Source of the DNA: JANQEU01 sp965228045 | GTDB taxonomy: Bacteria; Bacteroidota; Bacteroidia; Cytophagales; Cyclobacteriaceae | Direction of reading: 5' to 3' | DNA: 64,000 nucleotides | Assembly (NCBI GenBank): GCA_965228045.1 | Contig: OZ245789.1 | Span: 3,720,001 to 3,784,000, forward strand | Part shown: in pieces, positions 1-7,550 of the stretch | Position numbering within the stretch: the stretch's first letter is position 1 | Layout: every line of letters starts with the position of its first letter | Position numbers and translations under genes: made by a program | The notes under the pieces: model-generated | Database searches by the model: none | Told to the model about the DNA's origin: nothing | What the model saw: only the letters and a program-made list of their open reading frames with translations

Positions 1-217
1 TCCGTTGTTCCGGATTGAACTCACTTAGCGCCGAAATTTTATGGTGGATTTTCTTGTACTCCAGCATTGGGTACAGGATTAAGTTCGCCTCAAAACCTTT
101 CCTGAGGACCAACTCATTAGTGGAAACCTCGGGCAGGTTAGCCTTGATCTTTGCAGGCAAGACCAACCTACCCTTAGCATCCAATTTGCACTCATATTCG
201 CTTGTAAAAAAAGCCAT
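1..217 (-). CDS. mraZ: MraZ, transcriptional regulator of the division/cell-wall cluster (partial, 5' part)
   Basis: Only the first 72 codons are in the window; the gene runs off the left edge. The product begins MAFFTSEYECKLDAKGRLVLP, the hallmark of the first AbrB-like SpoVT domain of MraZ, with the KGR and LP residues of the swapped-hairpin DNA-binding fold. MraZ is the first gene of the dcw (division and cell wall) cluster in most bacteria and represses that operon by binding short direct repeats upstream of itself. The ATG at 217 is supported by the conserved N-terminus and by a promoter and paired MraZ boxes immediately upstream. The rest of the dcw cluster (mraW/rsmH, ftsL, ftsI, mur genes) is expected to the left, outside the window. 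Confidence 0.93.
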   Translation of the reverse strand, partial: MAFFTSEYECKLDAKGRLVLPAKIKANLPEVSTNELVLRKGFEANLILYPMLEYKKIHHKISALSEFNPEQR

Positions 218-247
218 TTGAGCTTTGAAAAATATAAACCACCATAG

Positions 248-255
248 CAAATGTA
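248..255 (-). promoter_or_regulatory. mraZ promoter -7 element (TACATTTG)
   Basis: TACATTTG on the minus strand is an exact match to the Bacteroidota -7 consensus TAnnTTTG. It lies 31 bp before the mraZ ATG and directly downstream of the MraZ boxes. No clear TTTG -33 element is seen; the -33 position falls inside the MraZ box region. Confidence 0.6.
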
Positions 256-274
256 AGGAAAGAGTTGACATTTT

Positions 275-294
275 ATACCACTTTGCCCCACTTT
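275..294 (-). promoter_or_regulatory. Two tandem MraZ boxes (autoregulatory operator)
   Basis: On the minus strand two 10-bp direct repeats abut: AAAGTGGGGC (294-285) and AAAGTGGTAT (284-275). The shared AAAGTGG core with 10-bp phasing matches MraZ boxes described in Mollicutes (AAAGTGG repeats) and the TGGG-type boxes of E. coli. They lie about 20 bp upstream of the -7 promoter element of mraZ, so a bound oligomer would cover the -33 region. Confidence 0.75.
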
Positions 295-391
295 ATGACA
301 CTTTTTTAAAAAATATTTTGAAATAGTTCCTCAGAGTGCCTTTTTCTCTACTAAAAGGAATATTAGCTAAGTGAGCGGGAATGAGGAGGTT

Positions 392-559
392 ATGAACCGG
401 ACGGCGAAAAAAAGGCTAATCAATGATATTTTTTACTTTTTAGTCCAACAGGTGGGGGAAAGTGGGGGAATCGGGAATAAACCACTGGAAATTCTATTCG
501 AAAGTATTTATGTGACGAAGGTTCAGGTCGGCAATGAGCTAAAAAGTGAGTTTTTATAG
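392..559 (+). CDS. Small hypothetical ORF (55 aa)
   Basis: A short open frame from an ATG at 392; a GTG at 371 would extend it by 7 codons. An AGGAGG sequence at 384-389 is too close to that ATG for ideal spacing, and Shine-Dalgarno sites are rare here. The product is mixed charged/hydrophobic with no recognised domain, signal peptide or membrane segment. It lies between divergent mraZ and the thioredoxin lipoprotein gene. Codons 20-30 overlap a G-rich 10-bp repeat (451-480), which may be the real signal in this stretch. It may not be a gene. Confidence 0.25.
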   Translation: MNRTAKKRLINDIFYFLVQQVGESGGIGNKPLEILFESIYVTKVQVGNELKSEFL

Positions 560-590
560 CTCATTATTTATACAGATTTTGAGCTATAAA
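553..590 (+). terminator. Perfect AT-rich inverted repeat, possible terminator
   Basis: TTTATAGCTCA (553-563) and TGAGCTATAAA (580-590) form a perfect 11-bp stem with a 16-nt loop. The left arm overlaps the stop codon of the small ORF ending at 559. There is no clean T-run after the stem, so it could be a weak terminator, a processing site, or an operator-like palindrome for the gene at 679. Confidence 0.4.
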
Positions 591-678
591 ATATTTGAGA
601 AAGAATACTAAATCCAGGTTAAAAAATGTAAACAACGGCAGTATCATGCTCGTCCTTAATTAAATTCCAGAGAAAAAT

Positions 679-2100
679 ATGAGAGCTGTTCTCCGTTTAA
701 TAGTTGTAGGTATACTATGTCACTCATGTGACGAAGCTAAAGAAGGGGTATTTCTTACGATAAACAACCCGACTTTTAGTCTATCCAATATTCAGGTTTA
801 TGAATCTTCTCCAATTGACCTGGACAAAAAAAGTCTTATAAAAGAATTAGACTCCACACATTCCTCCATTACCATTCAATTGAATATAGCTAAACCTCAA
901 TTCGCTACCTTCTCCGTTGCCGATTCGCTTTACATCGGACTCTATCTGGAAAATGGCTATGACCTGGAAATTGACGGTTTTTCTGATTTCCCATTGCTGG
1001 AATACTCTGGAAAAGGATCGGATATAAATGCTTCGATCTACAAGATCGGAAGACTTTTCAAGGACAACGAAAAACCATTTTTCTGGACATTGGATTTGAA
1101 TGATTTCCGGGAAAGAGTACAGCTACTTGAAAATGAAACGGAAGGAATTTCCAATGGATTGAACAACCAATCTATAAAAGAGATAGCAAGAAATTATACA
1201 GATACCAGATTACTGGCTCATAAGTTCAATTACCTGATGGTGAATTCGGATTTGAACAAAGAGCTGATTAACGGTGAATTTAATGAGAGTAATGAGGCGA
1301 ATTATGATTTTCTATTGACCATGAAGGAAGATGTAGAGGGCAATACGCTCGCACAAAAACTCAAAAATCCATCCTATCCATTGGCAATAGCAGGATACAC
1401 CCAAAACTTTATATTGGCAGATCTTAATAAAGGTTTTGACTGGACTACGGATACTTCCGCTTCCAGATATGTAAAGATGTCCCACGAACTGATAATGAGC
1501 TCTGAATTATCACAGGAGTCCAGGCAAATGGCCGCAGCGTCAAACATGTACAACGCGATCATTGGTCTGGGAACGGATGTAATTGGCGTGGATTGGATAG
1601 CCACTCTGGAGGAGGATTTCGGACCGTATTACGGACCCATCAGAAGTGAGATTGAGAACGCCAGGCGTTTGCTACCTGGGCAGCCGGTACCGGAACTTAT
1701 TCTTAGTGATCACGAGGGTAACCCTTACAAATTGGAAGATCTGAAAGGGAAGGTAATTTACGTGGATCTATGGGCCACCTGGTGCGGACCATGTATCAAG
1801 AAGATGCCCAAAATGTGGGATCTGGTTTCATTATATGAAGGTCAGCCAATCGAGTTTCTCTTCTTATCCATTGACAACAAAAAAGAGAACTGGCTGAAAT
1901 TCCTGGACAAGGAATCCATCCCAAACAAGGACCTCTTTGTGTGGAGTGATGATTACGAGCAAGTTTACAGCAAACTGAGTATGGCAGGCATTCCCCGTTA
2001 CCTACTCATTGATGAAAATGGTGACTTCATCGATGCTTATGCCCCGGATCCTGATGAAATAACCATGATGTTAGATGCGGCTTTGGTGGGAATGGAGTAG
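679..2100 (+). CDS. TlpA-like thioredoxin-domain lipoprotein
   Basis: A 473-aa predicted periplasmic disulfide reductase. The N-terminus has a short hydrophobic segment ending in a lipobox-like GILCHSC, so it is probably a lipoprotein. Residues about 30-330 are an uncharacterised, mostly helical N-terminal region seen in many Bacteroidota TlpA proteins. Residues about 335-473 are a TlpA/ResA thioredoxin domain with the active site WATWCGPC (Cys369, Cys372) and a cis-Pro loop in AGIPRYLLID. Such proteins reduce periplasmic thiols, for example in cytochrome c maturation or thiol repair. The gene is monocistronic; the convergent XRE gene ends 12 bp further on. The substrate cannot be told from sequence. 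Confidence 0.9.
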   Translation: MRAVLRLIVVGILCHSCDEAKEGVFLTINNPTFSLSNIQVYESSPIDLDKKSLIKELDSTHSSITIQLNIAKPQFATFSVADSLYIGLYLENGYDLEIDGFSDFPLLEYSGKGSDINASIYKIGRLFKDNEKPFFWTLDLNDFRERVQLLENETEGISNGLNNQSIKEIARNYTDTRLLAHKFNYLMVNSDLNKELINGEFNESNEANYDFLLTMKEDVEGNTLAQKLKNPSYPLAIAGYTQNFILADLNKGFDWTTDTSASRYVKMSHELIMSSELSQESRQMAAASNMYNAIIGLGTDVIGVDWIATLEEDFGPYYGPIRSEIENARRLLPGQPVPELILSDHEGNPYKLEDLKGKVIYVDLWATWCGPCIKKMPKMWDLVSLYEGQPIEFLFLSIDNKKENWLKFLDKESIPNKDLFVWSDDYEQVYSKLSMAGIPRYLLIDENGDFIDAYAPDPDEITMMLDAALVGME

Positions 2101-2112
2101 GAAATTGATGTT

Positions 2113-2331
2113 TCACTCAACTCTTCTCATGAACTCACTTGCTTTTATCCCCAATGGTCCGCATAGTTTTATAAGATGTGCTACCGTTGGAACGATCAAT
2201 CCTCGTTCTATTCTTGAAATATAAGATCGATCGACGTTGGCCAGATTGGCCAATTTTTCCTGGCTCAGATTTTTTGCATTTCTAAGTTCAATTAATTCTT
2301 CACTTATTGCTTTTTTTAGAGCATCCTCCAT
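2113..2331 (-). CDS. Small XRE-family (HTH) transcriptional regulator
   Basis: A 72-aa single-domain Cro/CI-type helix-turn-helix protein. The fold covers nearly the whole chain: LRNAKNLSQEKLANLANVDRSYISRIERG contains the turn and recognition helix, followed by VPTVAHLIKLCGPLGI. I chose the ATG at 2331 because the longer frame would need a TTG at 2385 lying inside a palindrome and adds residues with no HTH similarity. The gene faces a 71-aa gene across a 63-bp region that contains a perfect 20-bp palindrome, so it is probably a repressor of that gene and perhaps of itself. It resembles HipB or restriction-modification controller proteins, but no toxin or nuclease is next to it. Confidence 0.88.
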   Translation of the reverse strand: MEDALKKAISEELIELRNAKNLSQEKLANLANVDRSYISRIERGLIVPTVAHLIKLCGPLGIKASEFMRRVE

Positions 2332-2360
2332 TGTTGGTGAAACTATTTGAGAAAATGCAA

Positions 2361-2385
2361 TATATTTGAGGATTATAATCCTCAA
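2361..2385 (+). promoter_or_regulatory. Promoter overlapped by a perfect 20-bp palindromic operator
   Basis: TTGAGGATTATAATCCTCAA (2366-2385) is a perfect palindrome. TATATTTG (2361-2368), an exact TAnnTTTG -7 element on the plus strand, overlaps its left end, and the 71-aa gene starts 10 bp after its right end. A dimeric HTH protein bound here would block this promoter. The adjacent XRE protein is the obvious candidate. Confidence 0.7.
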
Positions 2386-2394
2386 CTTTAAGCT

Positions 2395-2610
2395 ATGGAA
2401 CTACAAGAAACTCAAATGCAAAAAACAGGAAAGAACATTTCAGACCTCAACCACATCCTCGACTTCATAGACCTCCATAACCTTAGCATCACCATCCGAA
2501 TCCTGGTGTTTTTTTATATCACACATGAAGAAAATCACCTATCGGATGATTTCAAGAAGTCGTTAGAAGAGTTGGGGATGTTCCTGGAAAGTGTGGATCA
2601 GATCAGATAA
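2395..2610 (+). CDS. Small hypothetical protein behind an XRE-controlled promoter (71 aa)
   Basis: I do not recognise this protein. It is 71 aa, has no signal peptide, and consists of two or three probable helices, including a hydrophobic stretch near residues 26-42 (LHNLSITIRILVFFYI) and an acidic C-terminal part (KKSLEELGMFLESV). The ATG at 2395 sits 26 bp after an exact -7 element and just after the 20-bp palindrome, so the leader is very short. Divergent arrangement with the XRE gene suggests it is the regulated partner. A toxin-antitoxin or immunity role is possible but nothing in the sequence proves one. Confidence 0.6.
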   Translation: MELQETQMQKTGKNISDLNHILDFIDLHNLSITIRILVFFYITHEENHLSDDFKKSLEELGMFLESVDQIR

Positions 2611-2631
2611 TATCTTTAAGAATTTTCCTCT

Positions 2632-3156
2632 CTACTCCACCACGTACCCTTCCGACAGAAAGGAAAAAGCCTTATTGCTGTATTCGCCAAACATAATCGA
2701 CTGTACAACCGGGGTCATTAAAGCACTTCTGGCCCTCATATCCACAATAAAATTCGCTCCGGCTCCACCAGATTCATCTTCACGCTCAATAACATAGTTG
2801 ATGGTGGCCATCGGAGGTATTCCAATTTGTTGGTCGATGAATTTCCTCACCAACTCTCCATCCGTATTGAAGTAATCGATTCTGGATACAAAAAGGGTAT
2901 CTGAAAAACTTGTGTTTCTTATGCTCAGCGTGGCCGAAAGCAGTTCATTAGGATTACTGGCGTTAATGTAGATATCAGAATAGATCGGGACATAGAATGT
3001 CTTCTGATAGCCGATCTCATCTTTGTCCAGAGGTCGCTCTACCTCCCTTGATGCTAATTGGTCTTCTCCCTGAACTGTGTCATTGGGTTTTTCGGATTGA
3101 CATCCGAGAAACATCATCAGGATTAAAATCGATGTTGTGTTTTTATATAGCTGCAT
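2632..3156 (-). CDS. DUF3124 family lipoprotein
   Basis: A 174-aa predicted lipoprotein. The start at 3156 gives MQLYKNTTSILILMMFLGCQS, a clean signal with lipobox FLGC; a 17-codon extension to 3207 lacks signal features. From about residue 55 the chain matches my knowledge of DUF3124: FYVPIYSDIY, LSIRNTSFSDTLFVSRIDYFN, DGELVRKFI, and the ESGGAGANFIVD segment. The family is a small immunoglobulin-like sandwich of unknown function. The gene converges with the 71-aa gene and diverges from the EEP gene. Confidence 0.82.
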   Translation of the reverse strand: MQLYKNTTSILILMMFLGCQSEKPNDTVQGEDQLASREVERPLDKDEIGYQKTFYVPIYSDIYINASNPNELLSATLSIRNTSFSDTLFVSRIDYFNTDGELVRKFIDQQIGIPPMATINYVIEREDESGGAGANFIVDMRARSALMTPVVQSIMFGEYSNKAFSFLSEGYVVE

Positions 3157-3312
3157 TCCGAATATTAAATTTAAATCAGTAAAGCTAGCTGCTTTTTTGA
3201 TTTCCATTTCTATACTGACTCACAACCTAATTTTTGATCAATCTACCACTTTTCGGGTATTGCCAGGCATCTCATAATACAGGAATTTGAAGGTATCATT
3301 AATTGACCGCTC

Positions 3313-4269
3313 ATGTTACATGGAAATATCTCCCGGGAAACAGCAAAGGGTATTGCTTTTCTCAGGGAAAAAATCGAGGAGGCCGGTGTGCCTGGCTCAA
3401 AACTGGACGAAACCATCAATATCGCCACCTGGAACATCCGCCATTTTGGTGAAAAACCCAGGGAAGACAGTGCCATTCATTACCTGGCGGAGGTCATGAA
3501 CCAGTTTGACATCATCGGTATCACAGAGTTGCACAATAATCTCGGTGACCTGAAAAGAGTCATGGACTTGCTTGGCCCTTATTGGGATGTGGTTTTTTGT
3601 GATTCAATTGATGATGCCGGTGGCAATGAAGAAAGAATAGCCTATTTGTTTGATACACGGGCTGTGGTCCATACAGGACTAGCTGCCGAGCTAAATCCTG
3701 CAAGGGTGAAGACTTCCTCCGGAGAATACCTGCTGGACAAGATTTCCTGGTGGAGGAATCCCTACATGGCCTCATTCTCAGCAGGCTCCTTTGACTTTGT
3801 ACTCATCACCGCCCACATCAGATGGGGAAAGGGTGTTAGCTCCCGAAAAAAACCAATTAAGCTCCTGGCCGATTGGGTTCATGACCGGAGAGAGTCTGGT
3901 TTCGCCGTAGATAAGGACATCATCGTCATGGGTGATTTCAACATCACCTCAACCCGAAGCAGTCTTTATAAACTGATCACGAGCCGGGGTCTGAACATGC
4001 CTAAATCACTTTCAAAACTAAAACTGGGTACTAACCTGGGCCAGACAAAACACTACGATCAGATCCTCCACTACCCTACTCACCAGGAAAGATTTACTGA
4101 GAGAGCCGGAGTGGTGGATTTTTATGGAAATGGCTCGGAGGACATACTTTTCCCAGGAAAAAATTACAGTAAAAGTAAATTCACACATCAGATGTCCGAT
4201 CACCTGCCCCTATGGGCCCAGATCAACATCGACCTGGAAGATGATGAACTGAATCAGATTTTGAATTAA
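3313..4269 (+). CDS. Endonuclease/exonuclease/phosphatase (EEP) superfamily protein
   Basis: A 318-aa hydrolase of the DNase I-like EEP fold. Recognisable elements in order: IATWNIRHFG (residues 37-46), the metal-binding Glu72 in GITELHNN, ITAHIRWG, the catalytic MGDFNI (Asp208, Asn210), and the terminal SDHLPLW (Asp296, His297). All core catalytic residues are present. No signal peptide is seen, so it is probably cytoplasmic. EEP members cleave nucleic acid or phosphoester substrates, and the substrate is not predictable here. It converges with the lipoprotein gene at 4266 and their ends overlap by 4 bp. Confidence 0.85.
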   Translation: MLHGNISRETAKGIAFLREKIEEAGVPGSKLDETINIATWNIRHFGEKPREDSAIHYLAEVMNQFDIIGITELHNNLGDLKRVMDLLGPYWDVVFCDSIDDAGGNEERIAYLFDTRAVVHTGLAAELNPARVKTSSGEYLLDKISWWRNPYMASFSAGSFDFVLITAHIRWGKGVSSRKKPIKLLADWVHDRRESGFAVDKDIIVMGDFNITSTRSSLYKLITSRGLNMPKSLSKLKLGTNLGQTKHYDQILHYPTHQERFTERAGVVDFYGNGSEDILFPGKNYSKSKFTHQMSDHLPLWAQINIDLEDDELNQILN

Positions 4270-4583
4270 TCAGGAATCTGATCCAGCATTATCTCTTCAA
4301 TTAATATTTCATCACCCAGGCATGCTTCAGGGTCCGGACTCCAATTCAGTTTCACATAGACCGGGAAAAAATCAATCAGGATATGTTCTTCATCTGTCGG
4401 GAATTCATAAAAGCGATAGACTTCTCCTTCAATTTCGATAAAATACCCACCGCAGCAGGCACATCGTCGATAGTCCGGACCTGTAATTAACCCCTGACTT
4501 TCATACTCAGGAGCAACATCTTCACTTTCGCAGGCAATCATCAGGATTACCAGCAAACCAAATAAGTAAACCAACCTTTTCAT
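4266..4583 (-). CDS. Small Cys-rich lipoprotein, second of a tandem pair
   Basis: A 105-aa predicted lipoprotein (lipobox near LMIACES) and a clear paralogue of the gene just upstream. Shared blocks: YES-GLITG, CACCGGYFIEIE, YRFYE.P, FPVYVKLNWS, and CLGDEI.IE near the end. The CxCC-GG motif plus a later single Cys suggests disulfides or metal binding outside the cytoplasm. The ATG at 4583 overlaps the upstream stop in a TGATG junction, so translation is probably coupled. The function is unknown to me. Confidence 0.82.
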   Translation of the reverse strand: MKRLVYLFGLLVILMIACESEDVAPEYESQGLITGPDYRRCACCGGYFIEIEGEVYRFYEFPTDEEHILIDFFPVYVKLNWSPDPEACLGDEILIEEIMLDQIPD

Positions 4584-4897
4584 CAATCAGGAAAATCAGT
4601 TAATGCAATCTGTTCTATGATTATTTCATCTCCGAGGCACGGATCCGAGTCGACTGACCAGTTCAGCTTCACAAAAACCGGAAATACCTCCAGCGAAATT
4701 TTGTCATTGGGAATCTCAAAAAATCGGTATGTTATGTCCTCAATATCAATGAAGTAACCTCCGCAGCACGCACAATACCGTACGTCCTCACCTGTAATTA
4801 TGCCAACCGACTCATATTCCGGTTTGTCATCTTCTTCACAGCAAAACAACAATAGTGTCATGCCAGTCATCAGTACCAATAACCCCAACTTTTTCAT
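4583..4897 (-). CDS. Small Cys-rich lipoprotein, first of a tandem pair
   Basis: A 104-aa predicted lipoprotein; MKKLGLLVLMTGMTLLLFCC gives the signal and lipobox. I chose the ATG at 4897 over a GTG three codons upstream because it fits the signal peptide. It shares the CACCGGYFIDIE block, FPVFVKLNWS and CLGDEIIIEQ with the downstream copy, at roughly half identity by eye, so the pair is an old tandem duplication. It is the first gene of a two-gene operon. Confidence 0.82.
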   Translation of the reverse strand: MKKLGLLVLMTGMTLLLFCCEEDDKPEYESVGIITGEDVRYCACCGGYFIDIEDITYRFFEIPNDKISLEVFPVFVKLNWSVDSDPCLGDEIIIEQIALTDFPD

Positions 4898-4933
4898 GAA
4901 AAGCACAGCACAAAATATATGCCATATTACAGG

Positions 4934-5137
4934 CTATTTCTGAGGCTCGATCTGCTGGATGAAGAAGGATCCGATCTTGAAATGCTGAACGCAGTAGATG
5001 TACGCGTCACGTTCCGAACCAAATGAGTCCACCACCTTTTCCCCATGTATCACTATGTACTGACCAGGATACTTCTTATCAATCTGATCCTTATTTTTCA
5101 TATAGTACTGATACTGCTGGTTTAAAAGGTCGCCCAT
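4934..5137 (-). CDS. DUF5678-like small protein
   Basis: A 67-aa cytoplasmic protein. The ATG at 5137 is preferred over a TTG ten codons upstream. The core YPGQYIVIHGEKVVDSFGSERDAYIYCVQHF fits the DUF5678 pattern (a strand-turn-strand followed by a helix, usually 'gkyv-i-ge-vv...s..eA'), a family often found beside retropepsin-like proteins. No such neighbour is present. It lies 36 bp upstream of the Cys-rich lipoprotein pair on the same strand and may be co-transcribed with it. Confidence 0.65.
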   Translation of the reverse strand: MGDLLNQQYQYYMKNKDQIDKKYPGQYIVIHGEKVVDSFGSERDAYIYCVQHFKIGSFFIQQIEPQK

Positions 5138-5261
5138 GTCAGTTACAATTAGTCCTACCCATATCAAACGAAATTTATGGGAATAGTTGAGTCAAATAAA
5201 GGAAAATCCAAATATTCCTAAATGATTTCCCTATATTTCAAAATCAATCAAAAATCCAAAA

Positions 5262-5810
5262 ATGAACAGACGGGAAGTCCTGAAATACACGGCCCTCTTA
5301 TCGGGGTCTGCCTTAAGCGCTCCTTTGGTTAGCTCTGTTTTGAGTGGCTGTACACCACAACAGACAGGGGATAATGAGCTAAGTAACTTTTTTTTCTCAC
5401 CGGATGAACTTGAGCTGATCAAAAGTTTTGTCGACACGATATTGCCAAGGTCAGAAAGTCCTTCCGCAACGGACGTTGGTGTTCACACTGCCATCGACAA
5501 TATGGTGGGAAGGATTTACAAAAAAGATGACAAGGAAGCATTTCGGACTTCATTTGACCTTCTTAAACAAAAACTGGAGGGATTTTCTGATAAAAGTGCG
5601 GAAGTGAGAGATGAAATGCTTTTGGAGATAGAGAACTCGGATCCTTCGGATCTTCGTGCGGCATACCTTGACCTTAAACAACAGACACTTGTGAATTACC
5701 TGATGTCGGAAGAAATTGGAGAAAAATACCTGAATTACCTGCCAGTTCCGGGAGAATGGGATGCATGCATCTCGCTGGATGAAGTAGGAGGAAAAGCCTG
5801 GGCTATATGA
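5262..5810 (+). CDS. Gluconate 2-dehydrogenase subunit 3 family protein (Tat lipoprotein)
   Basis: The 182-aa small subunit of a membrane-bound GMC dehydrogenase. It begins MNRREVLKYTALLSGSALSAP, a twin-arginine signal, followed by a lipobox-like VLSGC, so it is probably exported folded and lipid-anchored. The rest is helical and fits the gluconate_2-dh3 family (SPDELELIKSFVDTILPRSESP). Its stop overlaps the start of the GMC flavoprotein gene by 4 bp (ATGA), indicating a coupled pair. The large subunit has no signal of its own, so this protein is the likely export carrier. Confidence 0.88.
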   Translation: MNRREVLKYTALLSGSALSAPLVSSVLSGCTPQQTGDNELSNFFFSPDELELIKSFVDTILPRSESPSATDVGVHTAIDNMVGRIYKKDDKEAFRTSFDLLKQKLEGFSDKSAEVRDEMLLEIENSDPSDLRAAYLDLKQQTLVNYLMSEEIGEKYLNYLPVPGEWDACISLDEVGGKAWAI

Positions 5811-7519
5811 TGTTTAACACAAATCAGAACAGTGACGTAACCTATGATGCCATCGTGGTAGGTTCGGGAATAAGCGGTGGATTTGCCGCAATGGAGCTCT
5901 GCAAGAAAGGCTATAAAACACTTGTGCTGGAACGTGGTCGTATGGTAAAACACGGTGATTATCCTACTGCGAATGACGATACATGGGACCTTGGTAATCT
6001 GAACATGGTTCCGGCTGAGGAGATCGCCACACACTATTTCAAGCAGGATCGGTTGCCCTGGTGGGTCCGTCAGGATAACAAGCACTGGATCAATAAAGAC
6101 AGTGAGTACCCTTATGATGAAGTGAACCGGTTTGACTGGATCAGAGGACATCACGTGGGCGGCAGATCGATCATGTGGGGAAGGCAGTGCTACAGATGGA
6201 GTGACATTGACTTTGAAGCCAATGCAAAGGAAGGGATTGCGGTGGACTGGCCAATCCGGTACAGTGACATCGAACCCTGGTATGATTATGTGGAAAAATT
6301 TGTGGGTGTTTCGGGACAAGCGGAGGGATTGAAGCAAATACCCGATGGTCAGTTTCTTCCTCCATTCGAACTGAATTGCGCGGAGACGCATCTAAGAAAT
6401 TCCGTGGCTGAGGCATTTCCCGGAAGGGTAGTCACACCAGGTCGTGTGGCGAATTTAAGACAATATAATCCGGATAACCATAAAGGAAAGCGAAGCCAAT
6501 GTCAGGCGCGCGATCGGTGCTGGAGAGGTTGTCCTTATGGTGCCTATTTTTCCAGCCTCTCCTCTACTCTGGTAGTGGCGGAGGAAACCGGAAATCTTAC
6601 CCTCAGACCAAATAGTATTGTAAGTGAGATCGTTTTTGACAGAGAAACCGGAAAAGCCAGTAGTATCCGTGTAAAGGATGCCGAGACTGGTGATGAAATG
6701 GAGTTCTTTGCAAGAATCATTTTTTGCAATGCCAGTACAGTAGGTACCACAGCCATTCTCTTAAACAGTCGCTCGGAATTATTTCCTGATGGACTAGGTA
6801 ACAGTAGTGGAGAGTTGGGTCACAACATGATGGATCATCACTATGGCATGGGTGCCCAGGGAAGACTTCCTGGTTTCGAAGACGATTACTATAAAGGGCG
6901 TAAACCAACCGGTTTTTACATTCCCAGATTTAGAAACATCGACGAAAGTACCAGAATGCCAGATTACCTAAGAGGTTTCGGCTACCAGGGTGGCGCAAGT
7001 CGTGGTGTCAATGCACCTGATGGTGTAATCGGACAGGAGTTAAAAGACCAAATTTTTACACCGGGTGAATACAGCATTAGAATGACCTGCTTCGGTGAAC
7101 TCCTGCCCTACCATGAAAACAGAATGTTCCTGAACCATGACAAACTGGATAAAAATGGAATGCCAACGATCACTTTTGATGCTCAGCTTCGAGAAAATGA
7201 GCGTATCCTGAGGGAAGATGGCGTCACATGTGCGGAGGAGATGCTGGAAGCAGCAGGATGCAAGGATATTTCTTCTTACAATTCTGAAACAGCAGTAGGG
7301 GCCTGCATCCATGAAATGGGTACTGCCAGGATGGGACGCGATGCAAAAACAAGTGTTTTGAATAAATGGAACCAGATGCATGAGGTGCCAAATGTATTCA
7401 TCACGGATGGCTCGTGCATGACCAGTTCCGGTACGCAAAACCCGAGTATCACTTACATGGCATTGACCGCCAGAGCGGTGGATTATGCTCACAAACAGGT
7501 GAATGATGGTGTGCTCTAG
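5807..7519 (+). CDS. GMC family oxidoreductase (flavoprotein dehydrogenase large subunit)
   Basis: A 570-aa FAD-dependent glucose-methanol-choline oxidoreductase. The Rossmann motif VGSGISGG is at residues 18-25, followed by the LERG adenine/ribose region. The C-terminal GMC domain carries the HEMGTARMG and DGSCMTSSGTQNPSITYMALTARAV signatures, with the conserved His and Asn-Pro of the active site. Cys-containing segments (SQCQARDRCWRGCPYGAY) resemble those of periplasmic gluconate and related sugar dehydrogenases. Together with the subunit encoded immediately before it, it probably oxidises a sugar or polyol in the periplasm and passes electrons to a cytochrome or quinone. No cytochrome subunit gene is adjacent. 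The substrate is not predictable. Confidence 0.93.
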   Translation: MMFNTNQNSDVTYDAIVVGSGISGGFAAMELCKKGYKTLVLERGRMVKHGDYPTANDDTWDLGNLNMVPAEEIATHYFKQDRLPWWVRQDNKHWINKDSEYPYDEVNRFDWIRGHHVGGRSIMWGRQCYRWSDIDFEANAKEGIAVDWPIRYSDIEPWYDYVEKFVGVSGQAEGLKQIPDGQFLPPFELNCAETHLRNSVAEAFPGRVVTPGRVANLRQYNPDNHKGKRSQCQARDRCWRGCPYGAYFSSLSSTLVVAEETGNLTLRPNSIVSEIVFDRETGKASSIRVKDAETGDEMEFFARIIFCNASTVGTTAILLNSRSELFPDGLGNSSGELGHNMMDHHYGMGAQGRLPGFEDDYYKGRKPTGFYIPRFRNIDESTRMPDYLRGFGYQGGASRGVNAPDGVIGQELKDQIFTPGEYSIRMTCFGELLPYHENRMFLNHDKLDKNGMPTITFDAQLRENERILREDGVTCAEEMLEAAGCKDISSYNSETAVGACIHEMGTARMGRDAKTSVLNKWNQMHEVPNVFITDGSCMTSSGTQNPSITYMALTARAVDYAHKQVNDGVL

Positions 7520-7550
7520 TTATTAATCTCGTCACCTTGCCAATTGAAGT

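Noticed and set aside
2332..2385. N-terminal extension of the XRE regulator from a TTG at 2385
   Set aside because: It would begin inside the palindromic operator and adds residues unlike any HTH protein; the ATG at 2331 fits the domain.
5735..6391. 218-aa open frame on the minus strand
   Set aside because: It lies antisense within the GMC oxidoreductase gene, has no recognisable domain, and is a shadow of the strong plus-strand frame.
7040..7492. 150-aa minus-strand frame
   Set aside because: Antisense to the conserved GMC C-terminal domain; composition and lack of homology indicate a shadow frame.
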